NCBI GenBank assembly: GCA_001414485.1
Contig: LLEY01000052.1
Coordinates: 310,001 to 374,000, forward strand
Reading direction: 5' to 3'
Length of the DNA stretch: 64,000 bases
Source: Calycina herbarum
Lineage: Eukaryota; Ascomycota; Leotiomycetes; Helotiales; Pezizellaceae
In this document: positions 1 to 11,076 of the stretch, piece by piece
Numbering within the stretch: position 1 is the first letter of the stretch
Layout of the letters: every line of letters starts with the position of its first letter
Notes under the pieces: generated by a model
Seen by the model: the letters and a program-made list of their open reading frames with translations, nothing else
Databases searched by the model: none
Told to the model about the DNA's origin: nothing
Position numbers and translations under genes: made by a program

Positions 1-44
1 TCAACTTTTGTCAATCACCTCAATTGTTCCCAAATACCCTCAAC

Positions 45-1403
45 ATGGCTCCTAAAACTCGTGGCAGACCGTCTAAAAAGGCCGAAAAGGAAACAGCAGA
101 ACCAGCAGTTGTTTCTACCGAGCAAAAAGTCCAATTGAACCCCGAAGTCACCAATCCTCCACAGCTTTTTATATTACCAGAAGATCTCAGCGCAGAAGCT
201 CGAATGGTTCAAATCGAAAACCCACGCCATTCTACGAACAGCCCTTACATCGTATGTCCCGAACGCGGCTTTTTCGAACTCACACGAGTATCTGCGCCAA
301 AGTCAACACCACGAAGCTGGCTTTTATCGTCAGAGGACTCGAAGGAAAATGGGGAAGATGTCAAGCAGTTAGAAAGCGAGGCGGAAACTACAGACAAATT
401 TTCTACAAAGGGTTACATGCTTCGAAATGCAAATCTAATGGTAGCAACACCGATCGATACATTATTTCTTATATTACCGGCTCTCGCCCCCAAATCAGCA
501 ACGAAAGCCTCAGACAAAAAGCTATTTCTCTCGGGGGAAGATTATTTGGATAGGATGGGATCTGCCTCGCCAGAACTTGCGCCCCTTTTAAAGAACGAAT
601 CGATACGATCATCAATTGAACAGCGAATGGCTGCTGTATGCGACACAGTCGAAGGAGGAGACGAGACAATGTATCGGATAAATGAAGAGAAGATTCTCAA
701 AGTATTATTGGAGAAGGCCAAGAAGATGACGAAACAGGGATTGACTCCAAGTATGGAGGAGAAGTTTGTGAGGAAAGCCTTGGAGGTTCCTACACTTGTT
801 ATTGCCACCGAGGAGGACGAGGAGGTAGTTAAAACCGCCAACTCTGGAACCTCGACGCCTCACGTAGACACCCCGGATGCACAATCAACTGCTGCTTCTT
901 TTGAGAGCGCAACGACCTCCTTTTCAGAAGCTTCCACAGCTGCTACATCATTTTCCGAAGACTCTTCCGTTACTGTCACGGGCAACAAGACACCCGCTCT
1001 CCCGCCAATCGGTGCTCCTGAAGGTGTTGCAGATCTCCTCAGACTGCGAACTGCAATGTCATTCCTCTGCTCAAAATATGTTGCACCACATATGAGCGAA
1101 TCTATTAAAAAACTCGCATCTTCGTCGGATTCTGGTACCGACTTTGCGCCTCTCGAAACCCATATTGCTCATTTGGCCAAGTTGCGCCAGGAAGCAATTG
1201 CCGCTAGATCATTAGGCGACGCTTCGAGGAAACGAGGGTACGAAGAGGACGACGATGAGGGAGAAGGAAGAGCCGAGAAGAAACGGAAAAAGGAAGAGGA
1301 GGAAAAGAGGAAGAAGGCCGGAGAGAGTAGAGGCGTGAAGAACCTGAAGAAAGTTAATGTTAGCGGAATGAAGAAAATGAGTGACTTCTTCAAGAAGAAG
1401 TGA
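45..1403 (+). CDS. RNH202: Ribonuclease H2 subunit B (Ydr279/Rnh202 family)
   Basis: Single-exon gene, 452 aa from the ATG at 45. An in-frame ATG at 24 exists, but 45 has the better context (AACATGGCT) and starts a basic tail (MAPKTRGRPSKK). RNase H2 is the trimeric nuclear enzyme that cuts RNA:DNA hybrids and removes single ribonucleotides from DNA; B is a non-catalytic scaffold. An N-terminal barrel-like segment (about residues 30-165, with GYMLRNANLMVATPID) is followed by a helical/winged-helix segment (about 165-255), a Ser/Thr-rich linker, and a highly charged tail. The extreme C-terminus MKKMSDFFKKK resembles a PCNA-binding PIP box, as human RNASEH2B has at the same place. The 3' end faces DUO1, 134 bp away. 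The family call rests on overall pattern and the C-terminal motif. Confidence 0.85.
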   Translation: MAPKTRGRPSKKAEKETAEPAVVSTEQKVQLNPEVTNPPQLFILPEDLSAEARMVQIENPRHSTNSPYIVCPERGFFELTRVSAPKSTPRSWLLSSEDSKENGEDVKQLESEAETTDKFSTKGYMLRNANLMVATPIDTLFLILPALAPKSATKASDKKLFLSGEDYLDRMGSASPELAPLLKNESIRSSIEQRMAAVCDTVEGGDETMYRINEEKILKVLLEKAKKMTKQGLTPSMEEKFVRKALEVPTLVIATEEDEEVVKTANSGTSTPHVDTPDAQSTAASFESATTSFSEASTAATSFSEDSSVTVTGNKTPALPPIGAPEGVADLLRLRTAMSFLCSKYVAPHMSESIKKLASSSDSGTDFAPLETHIAHLAKLRQEAIAARSLGDASRKRGYEEDDDEGEGRAEKKRKKEEEEKRKKAGESRGVKNLKKVNVSGMKKMSDFFKKK

Positions 1404-1537
1404 TTGTTGAAGGTTTTTGTATGATTTGGAGTTTGGAGTTTGGAAAAAGGGCTTTTTACCAGGACAATGGTGTCTTCAGGATAAAGCCGGCGTTCGATTG
1501 TATAGCAATTGTAGGATAATTTATCATGTTCGTTTCT

Positions 1538-2323
1538 TCATCTTGGACCCCGCCTACCCCGCACACTGCCAGTTCCTCGTCCTATACCTGTTCCAGATCG
1601 TGTTGTGTTTGATGAACCTCGACTTCCCCCACCAGCAGTATATCCGCTACTGCCGTAGCCACTGCTCGAAGCTCTGCCTGTCCCCCTACCTCGTCCTCTA
1701 GTTCCCCGTGTTCCCCTCAAAGTTGTACCAGCCTGGCGCGATCTCTCTTCTTCTTCCGCTCTTCTCCTCGCATCTTCCCGTCTTCTCTCTTCATCTGCTG
1801 CCCTTCTTTCTGCTGCTTGTGCTTTCAATACTGTTTCGTTCTCCATGTCCACGATATCTTGACTTGCTCCTTTCCAATTGGGATTCAGAATCAGACGTTG
1901 GTTATGCTCCGTTTGCGACAAAATCCGGATCCACGTATTCAGCAGAGTTGACGCAGATGTAACTGTTCTTGATACTGTCTACATAAACAAACGGTCAGCT
2001 CTATCTGCCATGCGCCCATGAAGTATAAAGAGCCCTCTCCAACCTACCTCCATATTCCCCTTTGCGCATTCAAGACTTGATACTACGCCCTCGATAACCT
2101 CATTGATGCTCCTCACACTCTCCAATTCCTTCCTCAATGAAGCTTCCCGCGCTTGCTCAGCATCATATTTTGACTCGCCGCTTCGCTGTGTTGACGCATT
2201 ATTGCTCTCTGCCGGCTTGGAGACGGACTTTTGCCTGGGCTTGGAGACTTTGGAGGGGGATGCGAAGAGGTCTTCGGTATCGGAATCGGAGAGATCCAGC
2301 TTACCAATGTCGGGGGTGGACAT
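1538..2323 (-). CDS. DUO1: DASH complex subunit DUO1
   Basis: Two exons on the minus strand: 2323-2048 and 1978-1538, with a 69-nt intron 2047-1979 (GTAGGT...TTATGTAG), giving 238 aa. DUO1 is part of the fungal DASH/Dam1 ring that couples kinetochores to spindle microtubules. The conserved core straddles the intron: exon 1 ends in a helix (LRKELESVRSINEVIEGVV) and exon 2 starts TVSRTVTSASTLLNTWIRIL followed by SQTEHNQRLIL, the typical Duo1 signature. Next come a charged coiled-coil-like stretch (RRAADEERRREDARRRAEEEE) and a Gly/Arg/Ser-rich tail ending VRGRRGPR. The N-terminus is acidic (DLSDSDTEDLF). Transcribed convergently with RNH202 and divergently from the gene at 3144. Confidence 0.88.
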
Positions 2324-3143
2324 GATGTGTTTTGGCTTGGATGAGGCTGTTGTAAGTTAGGTTGTAAATGCAACAGATTGCCCAAGTGTTACGGAATAGC
2401 CAGCCTGTTGGTAATTAACGCGTAAAAACGCGTCCACTTCAAAATACCGAGTATCAAGATGAGGTGTGCTTCGCGTGGCTGTCAGAGCGGGGAGCGGCAC
2501 TTGAAAATACGGGACAAAAGCGGCGGCATGTACTAAGTCGCTCTCCAAGGGAAGTGGACCTTTTAGCATAGCAATTGTTGGAATTTTTAGGGGATTTCAT
2601 TCCTGATTAATTCCAGTTAACTTAACAACAATACGTAGTATTCTTCCTATTGTCAATTGAAGTTACTATTGTCTAAAATAACTATGTGGTCAGTTATTCA
2701 AGGCGGCTTTTCACCAGCAGTGTGGAGCCTATCAAATTGGCGCCCAGTATTTTGAGGCTAGTGCGGCCTGACAACAACAGCGGTGGCTGGGAGCGAAAAT
2801 CAATATCCAACCTCGCTCTTAATATTAATTGAAGTCTGATATTTTGTGACCACAACACACACGATTGCTTCCCTACTGGCACACGTATCGTTTGTTTGCT
2901 TCTCCTTCTGATTGTACCGTCTGCATTGCTCTGAAAGCGCCGTTATCGTCTCCTCCCTGGCCAGCTGCCACTCTTGAAAGTCCTCATCCCACCCAGCAAC
3001 CAGACAAGCAACGACCAATTCACTCTCTTGCGACTGAAAAATCGAAATCCCAAAATCATATTCACGCAGGCTCTGTCACCTCAGCCACCACCCCATCTTC
3101 CTATTGTCGCTCCGTTAGGGAGACGACGACCTTAAATACCATC
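2324..3143. other. Divergent intergenic region DUO1 / 3144 gene
   Basis: 820 bp between two divergent starts, presumably holding both promoters. The distal part is AT-rich (about 2580-2700); the stretch just before 3144 is C/T-rich, as is usual for fungal 5' leaders. An open frame runs in from 2865 into the 3144 gene, but its N-terminal part is low-complexity and was not used. No repeat or RNA gene seen. Confidence 0.6.
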
Positions 3144-4603
3144 ATGGCGACCGCTACCACTCCACCACCTCCCTCGATTCTCCGCACTCCGTCAACACCG
3201 CGCTTTGGAACCTTTGGAGATGATTATCAACCATACTCTCCACGCAAATCTAGTCGCGTTGCGCAACGATCTCGATCAACTCATACACCACCTCGACAAG
3301 TCTCTGGCCATAATTTAAGAACGAGCCCTCAAACCGCAAAGAAGTCTTCGGCTTCCACGATGCTCGACACACCAACCTCCCCTAAAACTGCCTCCAAGAA
3401 GAGGGCTCCGCGCGCATTAGCTGAGTCTAGTGGACGAGTAGGAGCCCTCGACTTCCACTCAACAACTTCCGCCGCATCGGCTCTGGGACTTCCTACCCCA
3501 ACAAGAGCAGACAAGATGGATTTCCCAACCGCCGTTGCGTGCAATAATGGCATGTTACCTACGCCTGCGAAGACCCCGACAAGACGCCCAGATGGAAAAA
3601 ACCCAGCCTTCTCCGGAATCTCTCGCAGTCTCTTCACCTCTCGCACCGAGTCAATGGAGGACGTCATGCCAACCCCTCGAAAGAAGAACCGACGAAATCA
3701 CACCGGATTCTCTTTGAATAGCTTCCAAATCGACGACGCCGATCCCGACATTCAGATATTTACCGACTCCAATGACCGCGTTCCAGAGGTAGATCGAAGT
3801 GCGGATAACCCTTTCTATGGTGAAGGCGCTGCTAGCCCACCTGAGCCAATCAAGCGCACCAGTAAGCGTAGAAAGGTTACTATTCCTGGTGAAGGTGAAC
3901 AGGAGATTGAGGATATCAAGGATCGTGAGGATGGCCTAGCTTATGTATTGTAAGTGTAAGAACACACTTTTTATGAAACCCCCACTAACCTTAATTTAGT
4001 CGAGGAAAGAAAGTATGGCGCAGTCACGAGAAAAATGATGCCGATGCGCCAGACGAGACAGACGATGAAGATGGAGAAGACCTTGTTAAGGATCTCGAAA
4101 TTGAGCATCTTGGCCCAGTCACTCGTTCATCTGTTAGGCCTCGCCTCTTGTACCCTTCCCAAAAGCAGATCGAGGCTCGTGAGAAGAGGTTGCAAGCTGT
4201 TGAAGAGGAGGAAGCTGATACCGACATTGAGGAGCCAGTCAACACCACTTCTCGCAGTCCTAAGAAATCGCTGAGCTTCGGCATCAACGAAACACCAGCT
4301 GGCCAATCAGACAAACATCTTTCCACCCCCAAGGCTCCAAGGTTTGCGGCTTCGGCGATTACTCCACCAACGACTGTACGTGCTACCAGATCCAAGAAGG
4401 TCGACATGGGAGCCAACGACAGCAGTGAGGATGAGTACCCTTCGACCCCAGTGCACGGTACGCCATCCCGAACAGCCAACAATCGCAGTCCTTTCTTCAG
4501 CGATTGGCAAAGAGTAAAGCACGACGATGAAACCAAGGCGACCAAGAAGCGAGGAGGAGAGTCGATGGCTCGCGGTTCTACCGGCAAGCGAGCGCGTAAC
4601 TAA
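3144..4603 (+). CDS. Thr/Pro-rich nuclear-type protein, function unknown
   Basis: Two exons, 3144-3949 and 4000-4603, with a 50-nt intron (GTAAGT...CACTAAC...TTTAG), 469 aa. I do not recognise a named family. It looks like a disordered, CDK-target-like nuclear protein with many S/T-P sites (ILRTPSTPRFG, GLPTPTRADKMDF, MLPTPAKTPTRR, VMPTPRKKNRR), a more ordered central block (TGFSLNSFQIDDADPDIQIFTDS) and a basic patch (KRTSKRRKV). The block after the splice (RGKKVWRSHEKND) continues smoothly from exon 1, which supports the intron. The C-terminus is rich in Ser/Thr/Lys and ends GKRARN. The start at 3144 was chosen because the upstream in-frame extension is low-complexity; MATATTPPPPSILRTP looks like a true N-terminus. 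A cell-cycle or chromatin role is only inference. Confidence 0.75.
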
Positions 4604-6327
4604 ATACGACTTTCTCCCTTTTCCTTTGGCAAATCGTCTGGTCAATTCGCTGGAAACCGAAAAATTGGTCGATTACTGAAATTTTTGATCTTTGATGCAT
4701 TCAGAATTTGTTTGGGAGCGAGCGTTTTTTTATGTTACGATATATGCATGAGGTGGTTTCTTTTTATTATGATACGATCATGGTTTTGGGAGTGATAAAT
4801 GATTTCTACTGTGGTTTGTCTGGTGGCTGGGGTTAATCGAAGGATGATGATGTGTCTGTACTTATGGCACGGGTGTTTTTTGATGATTATTTTCCCTTCC
4901 TCTTTCTTGCGGGCGAGGTATGAACTTGAAAGTTGACCTTAGCTTGGTTTGGCAGTTGACGATTTGGTAGTTGGGGATGGGTGGTTGGCCCTAGATAATT
5001 AGTTGTGTTTAGGGTGGGGAGGCTATTCATGTTTCGCGGGGGCGAGGTGATTTTCGGTTGTTTTTACTTTTGAGAAATTCAATATGTATTTGACCGAATC
5101 TGGATGTGCAAAGGACTTGACTAGGTGACTTTCGTTCCATGTGAGCTTTTTCGTATGTATTAGTACTGCTTTGGATGGCAATGGTTTGTTGGTCCGATAG
5201 AAGCCAAAAGACCCCGAGCGTTGAAAGACCAGCACTGAGGAATGTGTTTGTAGTGCGGGAGTTTCATGATATCATGAAGTTACTGGTACCGATACTGACG
5301 TCCCTGTGCTGGGGTTTTATCCTTCTTTGATGGCCTGCAAATGAGTTGGGGTTGTGACTTGATTATTGAAGAAGCAATAATTACTTTGTATATATGTAGA
5401 CTTTATGATTGAGAAAGAGACCAAGTTAGTTTTAGGTATCCGGGTTGGAAGTTGGGTATTGTTATATATATATGAACTCATTGCTCAAGTCACGAGATCA
5501 GAAAGCCTGTTGTTTGAGGGGTCATTTGATTTAGTTATTCTAGGACCTGTTAATGGAATTGCCAGATTTATTTTGCTCCCTATGATGAGGATTGATGTTG
5601 TTAATTCTTCTCTCCCGTGTCCAAGAAAAGAGATTTCCACCTCTCTAGTAGCATGGTAGCAGACTTGCTGCTGGTTCGTTTCTATTACTACGAACCTAAA
5701 GTAGGTAGCTAAGAACTTGAAGTATTTACCGCTGCTTTTTACGCTTGCTTTTATAAGCGAGGAGCTTTAGCAAATGGGAGAGCTGTTGGATGTTGGATAT
5801 TGGAACAACACAACATAAGCCGACTCAGCTTTCGAGATGTCTAAACGTTGCTCCGTCTAGGTAAATACAGTACCGAACCTCTCAACAGATGTTTTTGGGT
5901 GAATCTTGGACGCAGCGTTGAAATTCCACACAAGAATCGATGGAACATATTTCTAGACTCCGAACTACATATCAGCAAGAGATGTCTTGAATTTCTCTGT
6001 ATTTACACAGTGTTTAGGAGCTGAGTTCAAGATGTATGGAAAAACAAACGGAGTTAGATGATGACCGTTGGTTGTTGTTATCTCCTGACAAGCAAGACTT
6101 ATTGGTTAAGTGGTCATCATTCATCACCGCCTCGGATATTTTGAGGTCAAAATCTCACCACTCGGTGATGTTGGCTAGATGTTGGAAATTTGCAAGTCTA
6201 CATAAGCTATCTTCACTTTACATTTTTTCTCCTTTTCCAACCCCCAATTTTCTTATATGTCACTGAACATTATTGCTTTACTCTGGTGTCTTGAATAGAT
6301 ATAACGCAATATCCTTACGCAGTAAGA
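4604..6327. other. Intergenic, upstream region of O-methyltransferase 1
   Basis: 1.7 kb without a supportable gene. It contains a segment (5026-5102) that recurs upstream of the second O-methyltransferase (8750-8828). A weaker match lies further on (GGGGTCATTTGATT near 5518 against ACGGGTCATTTGATG near 9257, each preceded by CAAGTCACGA). Several short open frames lack family resemblance and splice support. Confidence 0.5.
5026..5102 (+). repeat. Segmental duplication boundary, copy A
   Basis: About 77 bp starting ATTCATGTTTCGCGGG and running through GTGATTTTCGGTTGTTTTTA into CAATATGTATTTGACCGAAT. Nearly identical sequence lies at 8750-8828, the same distance class upstream of the second O-methyltransferase. 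It marks the left edge of the duplicated unit. Confidence 0.75.
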
Positions 6328-7683
6328 ATGGACACTATCATTGCCCAAGTCCAGAATTTGGCCAAAGCCACGGACGAGGCAGGCCGCAAGGAATTGATTG
6401 ATACCCTACAAAGCCTGCAATATTCCATCGAGACTCCGAATGATGTTCTCCAGCGGTTTTCTGGATTGGTAAATACCCTGCTCCACAAATGAACTTTAAT
6501 TATTAATTTTGAACTTTCATAGACTCTTCAAATTGTAGGCGCTCGAATTGGCGTTGATTTGGGAATTTTCAATGCGATCCAGGAGAGCAAGGAACCTCTT
6601 AGTGTTGATACACTTGCTAAGGAGAATGGTGCTGAGCCGGAGCTCTTGGGTCAGTTTCAAAATTACACTCGAAAGCTCATCTGCTAATGTGCTGTTAAGG
6701 TCGCATCTTGCGATATTTAGCGTCTGTTGGCCAGATCAAAGAGACCAGCAAAGACCACTTTAGCTCGAGTTCTACTACAGCCACCCTAGCAAACGAGCAT
6801 TACCAAGGTGGTATTCATCACTTGTAAACTATTCCCAATCCTGTTCAAAACTACACAACTGATGCATCCACAGTTTAGAAACAGTAGGACCAGCTGCCCA
6901 AGCCCTCCCCGATTTCCTAGCCGAGACGAAATATCAGCCCATCACAGATAACAAGAAAACCCCATTCCAAAAAGCTTTTAATACTGAACTCCATGCATTC
7001 GAATGGTTTGCAACTCAACCACAACGTTTTGTGAATTTCCAAAAGGTGATGATTGTTCAACGTGCTGGTCCGACTTGGCTATCTGCCTTCCCGTTCAAGG
7101 TAGAGTTTGGGAGGTTTGAGGGGAAATGGGCTTTTGTTGATATTGGAGGTGGGATTGGGACACAAGCTCTTGTTATTAAGGAGAGTTTCCCTGAATTGAA
7201 AGGTAAATTGATGCTACAGGATATGCCGGAGGCAGTGGAACATATCCCGACATTTGAAGGGGTAGAAGTCATGGCTTCAAATATCTTCGAACCCCAGGTT
7301 ATCAAAGGTATGACCCACCCACCTTACAAGCATCCTATTTCAGCTTTTCGCAAACTAATCTCTCTCAAGGCGCGAAATTCTACTACCTTCGAAACATCAT
7401 CCACAGATTCCCCAATGACAAAGCCATCCGCATCCTCAAGAACCTTGTCCCCGCTCTAGGACCCGAATCTCGTATTCTTATCGATGATATCGTACTTCCG
7501 AATGAGAAAGTCCATTGGCAGGCTACGCAGGTAGATATACATATGATGTCTGCTCTTGGGGCTAGGGAGAGGACTGAGGAGCAGTGGCGGGCTTTACTTG
7601 AGGATGCTGGCTTGGAGGTGAGGGGGATTTTTACTTATACTAGGCCGTTGAATGATTCTGTCATTATGGCAGTTCCAAAGTAG
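6328..7683 (+). CDS. SAM-dependent O-methyltransferase, paralogue 1
   Basis: Five exons: 6328-6468, 6523-6649, 6700-6823, 6874-7307, 7370-7683; 379 aa. Splice sites were set jointly with the paralogue at 11077, which has every intron at the same position and phase. Fungal secondary-metabolite type (plant-COMT-like fold): N-terminal helical dimerisation part, then SAM motif I VDIGGGIG, LMLQDMPEAVEHI, and a C-terminal block with FYYLRNIIHRFPNDKAI and DDIVLPNEK. The histidine of the usual LHDWPD catalytic motif is kept (IHRFPN), but the flanking Asp and Trp are replaced by Arg and Phe, unlike paralogue 2. The second intron uses a weaker GTCAGT donor. Substrate unknown. It lies beside a monooxygenase remnant, so a small metabolite locus is plausible but unproven. 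Confidence 0.85.
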
Positions 7684-8286
7684 GTATGCGGGATTAGTTC
7701 ACACGGGTTGGGTGGAATGCTAGAGAGTCCCAGTTGGCTACTTTTACTGATCACTCAATTACGAATCCTCATTATTCGGCACTTCTATATACCCTTGCTA
7801 TCACTCCCTCACTTGAATGAGTTTGCTGTGATATGATTGATTCTTTTACATGCTTGTTTCAACCTAGACTCTGTCCGTGCCTGTCGTATTCTGTGGAGGA
7901 AAGAAGAAGGACCAAGAAGCACGAAATCCTGGTTTTCTTCTCGCTTAATTTTACCGCCTATACTAAAGAAGCTCGTATGTTGCTTATTTGCTAGTGTTCT
8001 TACTTTCACCACATCCTTCTCTTCCTCAATTCTCTTTTGTATGAGGTAGCGGGAGGACTATGTTAAGGAGTCAGTATATTCCTCCCACAGTAATGTTTTC
8101 CTAAGGCTTTTGGTAGACATGAGCATGTATTAATTGCTCCAGGAGATTCGGGGTTTTTGAGGGAGTCAGGTGAGACTAGAAAATTGAGAGCATTTATCAT
8201 TCTCCCAGTAAAGTCACCAGCTACAATGGCGAAGGAAGCCAATTTTCACAGAACCGGAAGGATAGCACAATATATGGGGAGCCCTA
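7684..8286. other. Intergenic, 3' of O-methyltransferase 1
   Basis: About 600 bp between the convergent ends of the O-methyltransferase and the monooxygenase remnant. C/T-rich and otherwise featureless; no coding signal on either strand that I trust. Confidence 0.5.
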
Positions 8287-8747
8287 TTACTCTTCACTAA
8301 TTAGAATCTGCACTTCGCTCTTCAATTTCCAGAAGCCCCTCGTCACCGTCCACTTCCCCTCCTTATATATTTTCCACGCAGCCTCCGCCTCCTGAACTGC
8401 ATCATAAGTATACATCCATTTCTGATAGTCTGGGTCCATCCATGGTACGACATAACCACTATAAGGTACCATTTCACGTAACTGACGATCCCTCTCCTCC
8501 TGTACGGGGCCATTGTGAATACAATACAAGTTCCGCAGTTCCTCGCTTCGGCGCTTCATCTTTAGAGTACGTGGTTTGCGGATAGCTTCATAGATGGTGA
8601 GAACATCTGGAATCTGTTCACGGTGGCCCGTATGAACCAGAAGTTGAGAGAGAACGACAGCATCTTCGAGGCATTGCGCTGCGCCCTGAGCACTGTAGGT
8701 AAAAGGATAAGCAACGGGGAAATGATATAAGCTGGGATAAGACTTAC
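8287..8747 (-). pseudogene. Truncated FAD-dependent monooxygenase, C-terminal exon only
   Basis: The minus-strand exon 8692-8287 encodes about 135 aa beginning AQGAAQCLEDAVVLSQLL, the region just after the GD...P FAD motif of class A flavin monooxygenases (salicylate hydroxylase-like), and ends normally with KLKSEVQILISEE-stop. It is preceded by an intact-looking intron 8747-8693 (GTAAGTC...TTACCTACAG). Only a few bases of the upstream exon remain before the sequence becomes the duplicated intergenic segment at 8750. The FAD GxGxxG N-terminus and the substrate domain are absent from the window, so this is a 5'-amputated gene. An open frame with an ATG at 8757 reads through the intron and is probably not a real start. 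Confidence 0.8.
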
Positions 8748-8749
8748 AG

Positions 8750-8828
8750 ATATTCATGTTTCGTGGGGGAGGTGATTTTCGGTTGTTTTTACTTTTGAGA
8801 AATTCAATATGTATTGGACCGAATCCTT
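8750..8828 (+). repeat. Segmental duplication boundary, copy B
   Basis: Matches 5026-5102 almost base for base, from ATTCATGTTTCGTGGG to TATTGGACCGAATCC, with a few substitutions and a short indel. Its left edge abuts the donor site of the monooxygenase remnant, so the duplication junction and the gene truncation coincide. Confidence 0.75.
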
Positions 8829-11076
8829 GAGTGCCTAGAACTTGTTTGACAGTTATCTTTTCGTTTTATGTCTTCTTTTTTTTGTGACTTTAGGAGATTG
8901 CTGCTGCTCTGAGATGTAATTCTGTCGGTATTAAAGTGTAGAAAGATTGAGCCTGACTGCCAAGAAAGAAGGACAGTTGCTACTTGATTGATCCCCGATT
9001 CTTGAAGCTTTCCTTTGGTTAAGAGAACAAGTAAATATTTACTAGGTGGTAAGTACATGAAAAAGAATAAGCATGCACTTGTCAGGCAAACTTGTAGATT
9101 TATACAAACATTTTATCAGCTATGCGAGACTGTTTTCTTTCTCAGAGCTTGCTCCAGAGGATGCTAACTTGAGATATTTAAGTAGTTGTAAGTTGAGTTG
9201 TGTCTTTCATTTTTAAATCATCAACGCAAGTCACGACATTATAGACATTTATTTTACGGGTCATTTGATGTTGTAAACTAGGAAATCAATGTTTGTTGAT
9301 GGGGGGTTTTGGTGTTGTAGACCTAGATTGTATATACGGAAGGTGAAGTGCACGTTTTGGTGGCAACTCTCTATAGGTAGAAGTCACGAAGGTTAGACCA
9401 GCAGGTTCATTTTTTTAAGTCCCAACTCAAATCAGGCTGGTTGGAGTCGAAACTCAACTCAAGTCAACTTGCCTTATTGAACACCCAGTTTATACGGCAT
9501 CTTGCTTCTGAAATTTCATGTCTGAGACTTACTAATTATTATTTAGAGATTACATGAAAGAAACGCTAAAGATAACATATTACTACACTCACCGAGTTTT
9601 GTTCAGAGCCTTATTGGGGTTACATACGGTAACCAATTCAGTCACCGAAAAAGAAGGCTATTGAATTAATATAAAAATCGAGACACCACGAGGTTCCATT
9701 CTAGCATGTAACGCCCAATACAGAAGAGTTGAGATGTTGTGTGTAGTACAATCTTATGTCCGCAAAATATAGCATGTGCCATTGTAGAATAGATCGCTCG
9801 TTCAGAAGGGGAAATGATAAGCCTAGCTTTGGGACGTTATGATACCCACCGTCGAAGTACGTACTACATGCATCTGGAGAACCATTGTGGGGTTTGACGG
9901 TCGCCCACAGAAGTGCAGAAGATGTTAGATCCGCATGCCTGTGGTCTTGCAGTGTTGTACCGCGTGGAGTTGCTTCGTATACTTAGAAGTTCTAGAGTGT
10001 AGGTAGTAAAACTGGCTACGAGGCAAGTGTGGTTACACCATGCAACGTCATCGTATCCCCATTTAAGAGATAGGATCAATATCTGCCGGGTGGCTACAGA
10101 ATGCAATATATAAGTCAGTTCTTACGAGAAAGGCTATTGGATTGTTACGTTCCCACTACACGTAAGCAAAACCCGTTCTTGGACCCCAGCCAATGTAGTA
10201 CATGCCAGTTACTACGACAAGTACAACAATGTAATATTACAGATCTTGATCGGAAGGATTTAGTATCTTGTAGGTAAGTGTTATCTCCCGCAACCACCTA
10301 TATCATGTTTTTACGTAAGTCTACGACACCATCACTTTATAAATCTAAGCTAATAGGACCTTGAGAGTTCTCATGTAGTCTCCTGGGTATTACACACGGT
10401 TCCTGCTCCTGCTCGGGTAGAATAAAATACAATACCTTTCACAATATCCAAGAAATTTTACAATGCAGACCTTCCTAGTCAAATGTTTATAGAAGTCACC
10501 CGCTCAAAAGCGAGACAGCATACTCCTTTCACCCCACCTCCAATCCTTTGCGGTAGTGAAAACTCTTGGGTAACACTGTTATGTGTCTTAGGTCCATACA
10601 TAGAGGTGCCACAATAAACGGAAGAAGTTTCGACCTTACGCCTCGTTCCCACAGCTTTCTTTGGCTCCTAACGTGTGTCAGACTATATACGTATATAGTC
10701 GGTGTTGTTGGTGTTATTGGTGACTGGATAAGACTGGCTACATGCATATACACATCAGAAAGAGAGTAGCATCAAAAGAGGGGTTCTCGGTAAGGCTGAG
10801 CAGTAAGCGAAGAGCACACAGGGGCTCTCCATAAGAAACCAACGGGGTCAATGTATCGGCAAACAAAAGATGGTGTGGTAGACATGGAAGCTGCCGTAGG
10901 ATCCGAGACCCCAATCATATCCTGTGTGACCAGATGTCGCTTCCCTTGGTCGAAGTCAACCACACAGCACTTCAACTCAACGTGCTGAAGCCTGATTTTG
11001 AACTCATAACTAGCTCAGATTTCCCTTTGCTTTTCGTACTGTAAGAAGTAGAACAGAAAAATTTCCGCAATAGAAA
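8829..11076. other. Intergenic, upstream region of O-methyltransferase 2
   Basis: 2.2 kb with no supportable gene on either strand. The first 500 bp keeps weak similarity to the region upstream of paralogue 1; the rest (about 9.5-11.0 kb) looks unique. No TIR, LTR or RNA-gene signature found. Confidence 0.45.

Noticed and set aside
2865..3143. N-terminal extension of the Thr/Pro-rich protein
   Set aside because: In-frame but low-complexity and leader-like; the ATG at 3144 has a better context and a natural N-terminus.
8287..8757. Stand-alone 156-aa protein starting at the ATG at 8757
   Set aside because: The first residues translate a textbook intron (GTAAGT...CTACAG); homology begins only after its acceptor.
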